Assembly (NCBI GenBank): GCA_024641465.1
Contig: JAHEDB010000003.1
Span: 1 to 28,231 of the forward strand
Source of the DNA: Chromatiales bacterium
Lineage (GTDB): Bacteria; Pseudomonadota; Gammaproteobacteria; UBA6429; Thiohalophilaceae
Reading direction: 5' to 3'
DNA: 28,231 nucleotides
Positions 16,110 through 24,996 of the stretch are shown here, piece by piece. Position 1 is the stretch's first letter, and each line of letters starts with the position of its first letter. The notes below the pieces were generated by a model, which saw only the letters and a list, made by a program, of their open reading frames with translations, was not told the DNA's origin and searched no databases. The position numbers and the translations under genes were made by a program.

Positions 16110-16757
16110 TCAGGTATCCAGAAAATACACTTTCCCATCCGCCTCTTTGTCCTTTATGTTTTTACGACACGCATTCTCAGCAACAATAATATCTCCGGCA
16201 TTAGCTCGCTCGATACGCTTCACATAAACATCATTGGTCGTCGGGTTATAGTAAATCTTTCTTGGCAAAAACCCGCCAACATCTTCGCTAAGTATTTTTA
16301 TCTTTTCTATGGCAAGATATTCCCGAACAAACGCAATATTTTCCGCTCCAATATCGGTTGACGTGTCTGTTATGCTTGCGCCGCCAAATATTTTTGCCTC
16401 AAGGTTATAACGCATCCCGCCTTTTTTTATGATTTCATTTATCAACATTTCCATTGCAACATTTCCATAACGAGCTGTAAGAGATTTATAATCAGTCACA
16501 TTGTTCTCGCCACTTCTGTTTTTGTACTTTTCGAATGGCAACATAAAATGATTCATACCGCCTATGCCAAGCACTTTTTCATATATACATGCAGCAATGC
16601 ATGAGCCAAGTATGGTGACGATCATTTCACCAGCCTCACCTACGGCATATTCTCCTGGCAATATTTTGACAATATGACATTTGAGTCTTGCATCCCAGTA
16701 ACGGGAAGCAGACTTTGTCTTATACACACCATCCTCTCCCGTTATGACATTTCTCAT
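16110..16757 (-). CDS. cheD: Chemoreceptor glutamine deamidase CheD
   Basis: About 215 aa. CheD deamidates specific glutamines on chemoreceptors and so tunes receptor activity. The catalytic Cys (C53, ILGSCIAACIYE) and His (H70, GGMNHFMLP) are present, and KIFGGASITDTST supplies the conserved C-terminal part with its Thr. The N-terminal 25 residues and the C-terminal 20 are longer than in the minimal family. I start at the ATG at 16757, preceded by a weak TTGGAT; an in-frame TTG at 16769 is the alternative. Either start overlaps or nearly touches the end of cheY (16762). No CheC or CheX partner is encoded nearby, so its usual regulation by CheC would be absent or supplied from elsewhere. Confidence 0.92.
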   Translation of the reverse strand: MRNVITGEDGVYKTKSASRYWDARLKCHIVKILPGEYAVGEAGEMIVTILGSCIAACIYEKVLGIGGMNHFMLPFEKYKNRSGENNVTDYKSLTARYGNVAMEMLINEIIKKGGMRYNLEAKIFGGASITDTSTDIGAENIAFVREYLAIEKIKILSEDVGGFLPRKIYYNPTTNDVYVKRIERANAGDIIVAENACRKNIKDKEADGKVYFLDT

Positions 16758-16761
16758 ATTA

Positions 16762-17127
16762 TTATCCAATCAACTTTTTCAAAACACCAAGCAGTTGGTC
16801 AGGGTTGAATGGTTTAACAACCCAAACCTTTGCGCCGGCTTCTTTACCTTTCTGACGCATCTCATCACTGCTCTCTGTTGTCAGCATAATCACCGGCGTA
16901 TATTTATTACTTGCGAACATCCTGCCTGCCTTGACCATTTCAAGACCATTCATATTAGGCATATTCACATCTGAAATAATGGCATCATATTTCTCTTTTT
17001 CTATTTTTGACAGACCAAGCTTGCCATCTTCAGCAGTAGTTACGTCATAACCAGCATCGCTGATAGCCTTGCCTGCTATTTTTCGCATTGACTCTGAATC
17101 ATCAACAAGTAATATTTTCTTGCCCAT
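16762..17127 (-). CDS. cheY: CheY-like single-domain response regulator
   Basis: 121 aa, a complete receiver domain. Acidic pocket D9/D10 (LLVDDSESMRK), acceptor D53 (ISDVNMPNMNG), switch Thr in VIMLTTES, and Lys in VWVVKPFNPDQLL. The ATG at 17127 has a strong GGAGG 5 nt upstream, whereas the distal in-frame codon at 17139 is TTG. It lies between cheB and cheD, so it is the probable diffusible output of this CheA. Whether it binds a flagellar motor or another target cannot be read from the sequence. The switch-helix motif of motor-binding CheYs is only loosely matched. No CheZ phosphatase is encoded nearby. Confidence 0.92.
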   Translation of the reverse strand: MGKKILLVDDSESMRKIAGKAISDAGYDVTTAEDGKLGLSKIEKEKYDAIISDVNMPNMNGLEMVKAGRMFASNKYTPVIMLTTESSDEMRQKGKEAGAKVWVVKPFNPDQLLGVLKKLIG

Positions 17128-17145
17128 CTCTACCTCCAATTTAAA

Positions 17146-18234
17146 TCATTTGTGTTTAGAAATATCAATACTGGTTTTAAGTAGCAATTCCGCTATATCC
17201 TGTAACGCCACCAACTTTTCCGCCGCGCCCAGCTTCCATGCCTCTCTTGGCATGCCAAACACAACAGAGGTCTCTTCATCCTGTGCAAACGTCCGGCCAC
17301 CGGCGTCCATGATCTCTTTCAAACCTTTAGCCCCATCATCACCCATACCTGTCATCAGGCATGCCACGGTATTCGCACCGGCATACCGTGCTACCGATCT
17401 AAATAAAACGTCTACAGATGGCCTATGCCTGTTTACCAGTGGTCCCTCTACAACTTCGACGCAATATTTTGCTCCGCTACGCTTAAGCAGCATATGTTTT
17501 CCACCCGGCGCCAATAAGGCCAGCCCGTTGTGCAGAACATCGCCTGAAACCGCTTCTCGTACTTCAATCGCACTCATCTGATTGAGATTGTCAGCAAAAG
17601 ATCGGGTGAATTTTTCCGGCATGTGCTGGACGATTACAATACCAGGTGACAACGCCGGCATGGCGGAAAGAACCTGTCGCAAAGCTTCAGTTCCCCCGGT
17701 AGATGCCCCTATCGCAATAATCTTGTCCGTCGTTTCACTCATTGCCTTGCTGTTATTATTTTTTTTCAGGATGACGTCGGCAGTACGTTTTTCCTCTGTT
17801 TGCATAAATGCGGATTTTCGCATTTTTACCTTTGCTTGAGCTGCGGCTTTTACTGCATCAATTATCTGGATAGCAGATTCATTTATAAATCCTTTAACAC
17901 CAACTTCCGGTTTTGTAATGATTTCGACAGCCCCAGCACGCAAGGCACGCATTGATGTTTCGGAATTTTCTCGCGTCAGACTCGAACAAATAACCACCGG
18001 TAATGGATTTTCCGCCATCAGCTTTTGTAAAAAAGTGATACCATCCATTCTCGGCATTTCAATATCCAGAGTAATCACATCCGGCATTATTTTCTGCATT
18101 TTTTCCATCGCAAAGACCGGGTCGACTGCCTGCGCCACAACCTCAATTCCAGGATCGCTATTTAGAACCTCACTCAACACCTTTCTGACCAGGGCTGAAT
18201 CATCCACAACCATGACTTTTATCACATCCGTCAT
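17146..18234 (-). CDS. cheB: Protein-glutamate methylesterase CheB
   Basis: 362 aa. The N-terminal receiver has acceptor D57 (ITLDIEMPRMDG). A linker at about 130-168 is Lys-rich. The C-terminal methylesterase has catalytic Ser178 (IGASTGGTEAL), His204 (VQHMPEKFT) and Asp300 (MTGMGDDGAKG). It removes receptor methyl groups, and deamidates some glutamines, once phosphorylated by CheA. Its ATG overlaps the cheR stop by 4 nt (ATGA), giving translational coupling of the two opposing adaptation enzymes. All active-site residues are present, so it should be functional. Confidence 0.95.
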   Translation of the reverse strand: MTDVIKVMVVDDSALVRKVLSEVLNSDPGIEVVAQAVDPVFAMEKMQKIMPDVITLDIEMPRMDGITFLQKLMAENPLPVVICSSLTRENSETSMRALRAGAVEIITKPEVGVKGFINESAIQIIDAVKAAAQAKVKMRKSAFMQTEEKRTADVILKKNNNSKAMSETTDKIIAIGASTGGTEALRQVLSAMPALSPGIVIVQHMPEKFTRSFADNLNQMSAIEVREAVSGDVLHNGLALLAPGGKHMLLKRSGAKYCVEVVEGPLVNRHRPSVDVLFRSVARYAGANTVACLMTGMGDDGAKGLKEIMDAGGRTFAQDEETSVVFGMPREAWKLGAAEKLVALQDIAELLLKTSIDISKHK

Positions 18235-19130
18235 AAAGTCATTTTCCCATGCAAGTCTTTTTTGAGATACACAGATGGTTTTACCGCTAATAATTGTGGC
18301 AACATTCCATGCAATGACTCCGAATGACCGGTCATCAAATACGACCCTGTTTTCAAATGCTTACACAACCTTTCCAGGACCCGTATTTTTGTTTCCTGAG
18401 AGAAATAAATCAAAACGTTTCTACAGAAAATAACGTCGAATATTTCTTTTCTTGGCGGCGACTCAACCAGATTGTAATGCTCAAACGTTACATGCTTTTT
18501 TATCTCAGGCGCGATGGCGACAAACCCATGATAATCGCCTGTTCCTCTAAGCATATATTTATGGCGCATATCTTTCTCGACCAGCCGCACCCGATGTTCG
18601 TTGTATATCCCCTGACGTGCCGCTTTAATCATTTCCGTTGAAATATCCGTGCCTACGATCTCCCAGTTGGCGTTAATGCCTAGCGTTTCTGATAAAATGA
18701 TAGCCAGGGTATAGGCCTCTTCGCCTGATGAGGAAGCTGCGCTCCATATCCGCAACAGTTTTCCCGGCTCATGCCGGGCCAGAATTTCCTTCTTTAAAAA
18801 GTCAAAATGTTGAGGTTCTCGAAAAAAATAGGTTTCGTTTGTTGTCAGCAGATCGATGAAAATTTGTAATTCGCCATTACCTGCTCCCTCACCCTTTGTT
18901 ATATACTCAAGATACTCATCATAACTTTTAAAATTTAAGGCCCGAAGCCTTTTCGCCAGACGACCGGAAACAAGTGACTTCTTAGCTTCGGACATGGATA
19001 TGCCGGCTGTTTTATATATCAAGCCCTGAAAGCCGGCAAAGGCCTTGGCTGAGATAACACCTCCATCATTGTGGAGCTCGCCTTGATCTATGACTTGTGT
19101 ATGCATCCGAATATGCTCGTTATTTCCCAT
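18231..19130 (-). CDS. cheR: Chemotaxis protein methyltransferase CheR
   Basis: 299 aa. The N-terminal all-helical CheR_N domain (about 25-95) holds the basic stretch SGRLAKRLRALNF. The SAM-binding domain has LRIWSAASSSGEEAYTLAI (motif I), IVGTDISTEMI (acidic ribose binder) and DVIFCRNVLIYFS, and ends in GSYLMTGHSES. It methylates receptor glutamates. There is no C-terminal TPR extension. The chosen ATG at 19130 overlaps the cheW end by 11 nt and has GAGAG directly adjacent. A second ATG at 19106 is possible, so the first 8 residues are uncertain. Confidence 0.95.
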   Translation of the reverse strand: MGNNEHIRMHTQVIDQGELHNDGGVISAKAFAGFQGLIYKTAGISMSEAKKSLVSGRLAKRLRALNFKSYDEYLEYITKGEGAGNGELQIFIDLLTTNETYFFREPQHFDFLKKEILARHEPGKLLRIWSAASSSGEEAYTLAIILSETLGINANWEIVGTDISTEMIKAARQGIYNEHRVRLVEKDMRHKYMLRGTGDYHGFVAIAPEIKKHVTFEHYNLVESPPRKEIFDVIFCRNVLIYFSQETKIRVLERLCKHLKTGSYLMTGHSESLHGMLPQLLAVKPSVYLKKDLHGKMTL

Positions 19131-19653
19131 CTCTCATTGTGGTATCGCTTTCATCTTTAAAATTGGCAACAACTGCAATTTCTTCTGATGACAATACCTT
19201 GTCAACCGCCAGGATAATGACAAAATCATCACCCAACTTACCCATGCCGCGAATAAAGTCTGTTCTGACGCGAGTTCCAAGATAGGGGGCTGAACCAATA
19301 TCTTCTTCAGCTATGTCGATCACATCCAACACCTTGTCAACCAGCACACCTATCACTGCTGGCTCATCATCCAGCTGAACTTCCATTATAACAACGCTCG
19401 TTTTTCGTGAATTTTCCGAAGGTGGCATACCAAGTTTTTTTGCCAGATTAATAACCGGTATTACACTGCCGCGAAGATTAAGCGCCCCGGCAATAAAGTC
19501 AGGCACCATCGGCACCATAGTCAAGCCATGAAATTCAATGATCTCCTTAACTTGCATGATCGGAGCCGCAAACTCCTCACCCGACAAGTTAAACGTAAGA
19601 AATTGGCTTGCCTCTCCAGCATCTTCAACAGTATTAAGCTCTAATTCATGCAT
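19120..19653 (-). CDS. cheW: Coupling protein CheW
   Basis: 177 aa, one CheW domain: FLTFNLSGEEFAAPIMQVKEI at the N-terminus, then IAGALNLRGSVIPVINLAKKL (the receptor/CheA contact signature) and VIGVLVDKVLDVIDI. It links chemoreceptors to CheA in the array. It is slightly longer than the E. coli protein because of an acidic N-terminal tail and a polar C-terminus. It is the only CheW in the window. It follows the NIT-domain MCP after 12 nt, consistent with that MCP being the main cognate receptor. Confidence 0.95.
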   Translation of the reverse strand: MHELELNTVEDAGEASQFLTFNLSGEEFAAPIMQVKEIIEFHGLTMVPMVPDFIAGALNLRGSVIPVINLAKKLGMPPSENSRKTSVVIMEVQLDDEPAVIGVLVDKVLDVIDIAEEDIGSAPYLGTRVRTDFIRGMGKLGDDFVIILAVDKVLSSEEIAVVANFKDESDTTMRDGK

Positions 19654-19665
19654 TAGATCTCTCCT

Positions 19666-21693
19666 TTAATAGCGCTGAAAACCTTCTGGCAATGAAATAT
19701 CCGGCTTTACCGAATGTTGAGCTGTTTCTCTAGACGGTTCAGCAACATGTTTTGCCTGCTTGATAGGTTTAGTCATTACAGATGCTCTAGTAATTCCGTC
19801 ATCATCTGCAACCGTAAAGAAATTCATCATGTCACTAAGCGCCTGTGTTTGGGCGCTCATTTCTTCTGCGGTTGACGCCAACTCTTCGGCAAGGGCGGCA
19901 TTGTTTTGTGTAACCGTATCCAACTGACCCATGGCGCTATTGACTTCACCAATACCACTGGCCTGCTCTTCGCTGGAAGCACTGATTTCCTGGACAAGCT
20001 CCGCTGTCTTCTTGATGCTAGGTACAATTTTTTCCAGCAAGTCACCGGCACCCTCAGCCACACTTACACTATCTTTAGCCAGAGAACTTATCTGCCCGGC
20101 GGCTGCCTCACTGCGTCGGGCGAGTTCACGAACCTCAGAGGCAACAACTGCAAACCCTTTGCCCTGCTCGCCGGCCCGCGCCGCCTCGATTGCGGCATTC
20201 AGCGCCAGCATGTTTGTCTGGTATGCGATATCCTCAATAATGGCGATCTTTTCCGCGATATCCTTCATTGCAGTTACTGTCTCAGCCACCTGTTTACCGC
20301 CTATTTCAGCCTGTTCCGATGCTGTTGTAGCCATGGTTTCGGTTTGTTTGGCATTGTCCGCATTCTGATTCACGGTCGCACTCATCTGCTCTAATGAAGA
20401 CGACGTTTCTTCTACACTTGCGGCCTGTTCTGATGAACCGCTGGATAGATCCTGAGATGCCGTACTTACCTGACTTGCGGCATCACTCAAGCCTGACGCG
20501 CTCATTTTTACCTTACTGATAACATCGTGAATCTTTTCAATAAACGCGTTAGCCGCGGCGCATAGTTGTCCGATTTCATCTTTGGAAGATATAACGATAC
20601 GCTTGGTAAGATCGCCTTCACCTTCCGCAATATCCCGCATTCTGGTCAGTGCGTCACTAAGAGGGCGCGTTACGCCGGTAACAACAAGAAATGTAAACAA
20701 CAAGGTTACCAGCGTTGAAATCACGGTTATGGTTAAGGCCGTTCCAAAATTACGGCTCGCCGCATCAGACAAGTCAACTGCCCTGCCTGATAAAGTTTCA
20801 GCAAAATAATTTTCGACTTTTTTCAACAGGTCAATTCTTGCCGTACTAACCTTAAACCAGTATGTTGAGCTGACCTTAACGCGCTGCCTTCCTTTGCTTA
20901 TCAACTTTGTTTCTTGCGCAAGCTCACGTAAACGTTCAACCTCTTCCACATCAGGACCTTTGACGGTTTCGTTCATAAAAACCAGCTGTTCATCGTTTGC
21001 AAATGATTTGGCCACATTTGTATATGCCGTTTGCAAAACAACCAGAGACAGAAATTTTTCATAGGCGCCAGGACCAAATGCACCGGCACCAAAGGCGCCG
21101 GACAACACAGCTCGCTCAATACCGGCCCGTTCTTTAGCCTGTAAAAAATTGACATACGCCGAGGCTAGTTTTGTTACCTCTGCATTACTGCTTAGTGTTG
21201 CCACCTGCGCCACTGAACCTAATATTTTCGCATTGGTATCAGTGTAGTATCCAATAGCCTTTGGTTGGACAATTTTAAATTTGGTTACGGCATCTCGCGT
21301 TGGCTGTAAGGCCCCCAGGTTTGCCATTATGGTATTGACCTCGACGCTTAACCTTTCACCGCCATATTTCTTGACATCATTCTTTGCCAGATAGGTTTTA
21401 AGCTCAGTCAGACTCTTATCCACCAGGCCACGCTGCACCGGCAATTGTTCGGCAAAGCTTTTTCCTTTCGATGCCAGATAACCCGCGGTCATACCCCGCT
21501 CTTTCTGTAGTTCATGTACAAGATTACTGGCCTTAACCCCATACGAGGACAGATCCCTGACATGCTCCATCTCCTGCATTGTCCCGTACTCCATTACAAT
21601 TTTCGCAATAGAGAAATACAGCAGCCCGGCAATTGGGAAAAAAAGCATTAGAGCAAATTTGCTTTTCATGCTCAAGTTGTTGATAATTTTCAT
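19666..21693 (-). CDS. Methyl-accepting chemotaxis protein with NIT-type sensor domain
   Basis: 675 aa. TM1 is at about 11-33. The periplasmic sensor at about 40-310 carries the NIT hallmark HELQKERGMTAGYLAS and helical repeats, with QAKERAGIERAVLSGAF in the second half. TM2 is at about 322-345, followed by HAMP (TRPLSDALTRMRDIAEGEGDLTKR) and a signalling coiled coil with the tip NMLALNAAIEAARAGEQGKGFAVVASEV. NIT domains are associated with nitrate/nitrite sensing in characterised proteins; the ligand here is unproven. The ATG at 21693 has AGGAG 7 nt upstream, whereas the in-frame TTG at 21699 is less likely. The C-terminus (PEGFQRY) is not a canonical tethering pentapeptide. It lies between cheA and cheW and is the dedicated receptor of the cluster. 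Confidence 0.93.
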   Translation of the reverse strand: MKIINNLSMKSKFALMLFFPIAGLLYFSIAKIVMEYGTMQEMEHVRDLSSYGVKASNLVHELQKERGMTAGYLASKGKSFAEQLPVQRGLVDKSLTELKTYLAKNDVKKYGGERLSVEVNTIMANLGALQPTRDAVTKFKIVQPKAIGYYTDTNAKILGSVAQVATLSSNAEVTKLASAYVNFLQAKERAGIERAVLSGAFGAGAFGPGAYEKFLSLVVLQTAYTNVAKSFANDEQLVFMNETVKGPDVEEVERLRELAQETKLISKGRQRVKVSSTYWFKVSTARIDLLKKVENYFAETLSGRAVDLSDAASRNFGTALTITVISTLVTLLFTFLVVTGVTRPLSDALTRMRDIAEGEGDLTKRIVISSKDEIGQLCAAANAFIEKIHDVISKVKMSASGLSDAASQVSTASQDLSSGSSEQAASVEETSSSLEQMSATVNQNADNAKQTETMATTASEQAEIGGKQVAETVTAMKDIAEKIAIIEDIAYQTNMLALNAAIEAARAGEQGKGFAVVASEVRELARRSEAAAGQISSLAKDSVSVAEGAGDLLEKIVPSIKKTAELVQEISASSEEQASGIGEVNSAMGQLDTVTQNNAALAEELASTAEEMSAQTQALSDMMNFFTVADDDGITRASVMTKPIKQAKHVAEPSRETAQHSVKPDISLPEGFQRY

Positions 21694-21717
21694 AAACAAT
21701 CTCCTGCTTTCGAAAAA

Positions 21718-23913
21718 CTAGTGTAGTGATATTGGGTTATCATCGATATTCACATCCGTTCTATATTGTTGATATTGATCTATCTGTTCACGCTCAACCG
21801 CTGATTTAACAAGGTCCGGAATATCCATAATCAATGCCAGCTGACCACTACCGAGAATAGTGAAACCGGCAAAACCTCTTACCCCTTGAAACACTCTGCC
21901 CAGCGGTTTGATAACGGCCTGTGCTTCGCCATACAATTCATCCACCAGCAAACCCAGTTTTTTACCTGCAAACTTCACGACAACCACATTCATGCGTGTC
22001 GCAGATTTTGTGTTTTTAGAAATACCGAGATAATCATCCATCTGAATCAATGGCAAAACTTCATCGCGCAAATTTATATAATTTTGTGAGTTTGCTCGCT
22101 TTCTTTGCTGCTCGTTCAATGTTACGCATTCCTCCATCATATCCAGAGGAATAATAAAAGATTCGCTTGCGATACGGATATGAAATCCATCTATGATTGC
22201 CAACGTGAGTGGCAACCTGATAATCATCGAAACACCTTTTCCAAGCACCGATCGCACAACCACACTACCGCGCAACGATTCGATATTTCGACGCACTACA
22301 TCCATCCCAACACCACGACCCGATATATTGCTGACAGTGTCTGCCGTGGAGAACCCAGGCTCAAATATAAGATTATAAATCTCTTCATTCGTCAGAATCT
22401 CATCTTCCCTGACCAATCCGCGACTTCTGGCAATACTCAGTAATTTTTGCGGATTCAACCCACCACCATCATCACTCACCTCGATAACAATTGTTCCCGT
22501 TTCATGAAACGCCTTGAGGGTTATTACGCCCTCCTCTGGCTTTCCGGATCTTGCCCTGTCGGCAGGCTTTTCTATGCCGTGATCCATCGAATTTCTAATA
22601 AGGTGAACCAGAGGATCGCCAATTTTATCAATCACTGTTTTATCAAGTTCAGTTTCACCGCCATATACTTCCACTCGAATTTTCTTTTTGAGATCCTTCG
22701 CCGTATCCCGTACAACCCGATGAAAACGATTAAATGTATTTGCGACCGGCACCATGCGTAAACCTAAGGCGGTTTCTCGCATATTTTCCAATGCAAGCGT
22801 CATTGACTCCATTGACTTGGCCAGTTCATCGTCACTGCGATCAGATGCAATCTGGGAAACCTTGGCTCCACTGATTATCAATTCGCCAACCAGAGTCACC
22901 AACTTATCAAGCTTCTCAGATGCAACCCGAACAAAACTCAATTCGCTTTGTTTATCACTTCTCAGCTTTTGTTGTTTCTCGATGGCTTTTCCCATTACTT
23001 CAGGCTGAACTGCCCCTTGCCTTACCAGTATCTCGCCAGACAACCCGCCATTTTCTTCCTGGTGCCTCAATGCCTGTTGTAGCTCATTTTCAGTCAGCGC
23101 CCCGATTTCAATAAGAAGTTGACCCAGGACCTGATCATTTTCCGGCAATTCCTCCAGCATCCGTTGATAATCAGAAATGCGGGACCTGGGTGGCAAAATT
23201 GATATTCTGGAACCATCAAAAAAGTCAAACACCTCCGCTATCGTATTTTTGTCCACTCCACTCTTTAGCGTTAATTCCCAGCCAAGATAACAATTCTCAG
23301 GGTCGTAACTATCCATTGAGGGCATACTTTCGTTCGCCATTCTGATCGACACGATTTCTCCTAACGCCCTTAATTGATCAAACATGACCAACGGACTAAA
23401 TCCAAGACGAAAAGTGTCTTCACCAAGACGTATTGATATATGCCAACACTCACTCTCTACCTGGTCACCGGATCCTGATTCAACCTCCACATCGGTTGCA
23501 ACAACCTCTGCCTCCTGTATTTTCTCATCCCCGCCGGCCTTAAATGAGTTCAACCTACCCAGCAAAATCTTTTCTTCATTTACATCGATCTCTGAATCAT
23601 CAACCAGATTTTTTATCAAGCTTGCGATATGATCTTTCACACGCATAAACAGGCTAATCAAATCACCTGTTATCGGTATAAGACAATTCCTGACGTCATC
23701 CAGTAAATTCTCAACGACGTGAGTAAACTCAATAATATTTACAAAACCAAACAGACCTGCTGAACCTTTAATAGTATGTGCAGCCCTGAACACCCGATTA
23801 ATCAAATCGGCATCATTAGGAGACCGCTCCAGCTCCAACAGCGCCTTCTCCATATCATCAAGCAGCTCATAGCTTTCGCTGATAAATATCCGCGTGTTTT
23901 CATCAAGTAACAT
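21718..23913 (-). CDS. cheA: Chemotaxis histidine kinase CheA with T2SSE_N-like insert
   Basis: 731 aa. P1/Hpt has phospho-acceptor H46 (AAHTIKGSAGLFGF). A middle segment at about 155-250 is of CheA P2-region type. Residues about 262-315 form a tandem repeat, LGQLLIEIGALTENELQQAL then GEILVRQGAVQPEVMGKAI, resembling the N-terminal domain of type II secretion ATPases. P3 dimerisation is at about 325-390. The P4 kinase has HLIRNSMDHGIE, DDGGGLN, FEPGFST and GRGVGMDVV. P5, the CheW-like region, is at about 575-715. All catalytic boxes are intact. I use the ATG at 23913, with GGAG 8 nt upstream; a GTG lies one codon before it. It should phosphorylate CheY and CheB, and possibly the other REC proteins of the operon. 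Confidence 0.95.
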   Translation of the reverse strand: MLLDENTRIFISESYELLDDMEKALLELERSPNDADLINRVFRAAHTIKGSAGLFGFVNIIEFTHVVENLLDDVRNCLIPITGDLISLFMRVKDHIASLIKNLVDDSEIDVNEEKILLGRLNSFKAGGDEKIQEAEVVATDVEVESGSGDQVESECWHISIRLGEDTFRLGFSPLVMFDQLRALGEIVSIRMANESMPSMDSYDPENCYLGWELTLKSGVDKNTIAEVFDFFDGSRISILPPRSRISDYQRMLEELPENDQVLGQLLIEIGALTENELQQALRHQEENGGLSGEILVRQGAVQPEVMGKAIEKQQKLRSDKQSELSFVRVASEKLDKLVTLVGELIISGAKVSQIASDRSDDELAKSMESMTLALENMRETALGLRMVPVANTFNRFHRVVRDTAKDLKKKIRVEVYGGETELDKTVIDKIGDPLVHLIRNSMDHGIEKPADRARSGKPEEGVITLKAFHETGTIVIEVSDDGGGLNPQKLLSIARSRGLVREDEILTNEEIYNLIFEPGFSTADTVSNISGRGVGMDVVRRNIESLRGSVVVRSVLGKGVSMIIRLPLTLAIIDGFHIRIASESFIIPLDMMEECVTLNEQQRKRANSQNYINLRDEVLPLIQMDDYLGISKNTKSATRMNVVVVKFAGKKLGLLVDELYGEAQAVIKPLGRVFQGVRGFAGFTILGSGQLALIMDIPDLVKSAVEREQIDQYQQYRTDVNIDDNPISLH

Positions 23914-23931
23914 CACTTATTCTCCATTGAC

Positions 23932-24231
23932 TTAATCTGCGTCCAGTCCGGTCGATGCTATCTGGCAACAGATACTCTCCGCCATACTACGCACTGTGTC
24001 TGACACCCCACTAAACACCAGTTTTATTTTATTTCTTTTCGCCTCTAACTGTGCCGCAACCAGTAACTGTATAAATGACGCATCAACCTTTTCCACCTCT
24101 GCCAAATCCACGGTAACATGTGGAGAAACCTTGACGAGGTCGCGGATCTTTATATACAAGTCAGAAATTTCATAGATCGTACAGTCGCCTTTCAGATCCA
24201 GTCTGACTGAGTTATTTTCTGAAATATTCAT
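23932..24231 (-). CDS. STAS-domain protein
   Basis: 99 aa, a single STAS domain (SpoIIAA/anti-anti-sigma fold): VRLDLKGDCTIYEI at the N-terminus, then VTVDLAEVEKVDASFIQLLVAAQ. S52 stands where phosphorylatable Ser/Thr occur in anti-sigma antagonists, and IKLVFSGVSDTVRSMAE forms the last strand and helix. The ATG at 24231 has AGAGG 6 nt upstream; the distal codon at 24237 is TTG. It is the second gene of the operon, 18 nt ahead of cheA. No cognate HATPase anti-sigma factor of the SpoIIAB type is visible, so its partner is unknown. Stand-alone STAS proteins do occur in some alternative chemosensory clusters. Confidence 0.87.
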   Translation of the reverse strand: MNISENNSVRLDLKGDCTIYEISDLYIKIRDLVKVSPHVTVDLAEVEKVDASFIQLLVAAQLEAKRNKIKLVFSGVSDTVRSMAESICCQIASTGLDAD

Positions 24232-24281
24232 AACCAACCTCTAATCTGGTCAAGCAAATTCATAACCGCCTGCACTACCAT

Positions 24282-24881
24282 CTAGACAGACGCCAAATCA
24301 TTCAAACCAAGTCGAGAAAGCAAATCATTAGCATCGATAGGTTTAGCTAAACAGGCCTCTGCGCCGGCAGATAATATTCGTCCTACATTTTCCTGAGTGC
24401 ATTCGCCTGACATGGCAATAACGCGTATATCTTTTGTGTTGGGTCCCTGCTTTAACTGTCTACATACCTGAAAACCATCCACACCCGGCAATACCAAATC
24501 AAGCAATATCACTTGTGGTTCAAACTCGCTAACCTTAAGGCCCGCCTCAAAACCATTTATGGCAGTTTCAGTCACGACCTCCACCGCCGTCCCGGTAACA
24601 AGTTCCACCAGATAATCCCTCAGCTGATCATCATCGTCAGCAATAAGAATTCGAAAAACTCTGTCGTTATCGCCGGCCAATCCTGTATTCAAGGTCAAGC
24701 CTTTTTGCTGAGCAAAGCGTTCAATCTCGGCCGGTAAAAAACGGCGATGCCCGCCCGGGGTCGTCAGTGCATTTAGCTCACCACGTTCCGCCCATTGCCG
24801 AACAGCCGTTGGGGAAACCATGAGTAGCTCAGCCACCTGATTTGGCGTTAAATACGATTTTTTTAGGGCGCGCTTAGTCAT
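24282..24881 (-). CDS. MerR-like HTH response regulator (HTH-REC), head of the che operon
   Basis: 199 aa. The N-terminal winged HTH of excisionase/MerR type is at about 9-58: YLTPNQVAELLMVSPTAVRQW, with the wing signature TPGGHRRF. The C-terminal receiver is at about 76-195, with acidic pocket ADDDDQ, acceptor D128 (VILLDLVLPGVDG), VIAMSGE and Lys in CLAKPID. This is the reverse of the usual REC-then-HTH order. It is the first gene of the run and likely gives a transcriptional output to the pathway; autoregulation is possible but not shown. The Shine-Dalgarno sequence is weak. A TAG stop lies 50 nt before the STAS gene, the widest gap between the first genes of the operon. Confidence 0.9.
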   Translation of the reverse strand: MTKRALKKSYLTPNQVAELLMVSPTAVRQWAERGELNALTTPGGHRRFLPAEIERFAQQKGLTLNTGLAGDNDRVFRILIADDDDQLRDYLVELVTGTAVEVVTETAINGFEAGLKVSEFEPQVILLDLVLPGVDGFQVCRQLKQGPNTKDIRVIAMSGECTQENVGRILSAGAEACLAKPIDANDLLSRLGLNDLASV

Positions 24882-24996
24882 ACCGTAAAATTCTTCAACA
24901 AAATCATCATGTAACAGCTATCTCTTACCCATAATAAATTAGCTGATATGTTCAAATTCAACGTAATTTATGGTTTTTGCGATTTATGTAGGGCTT

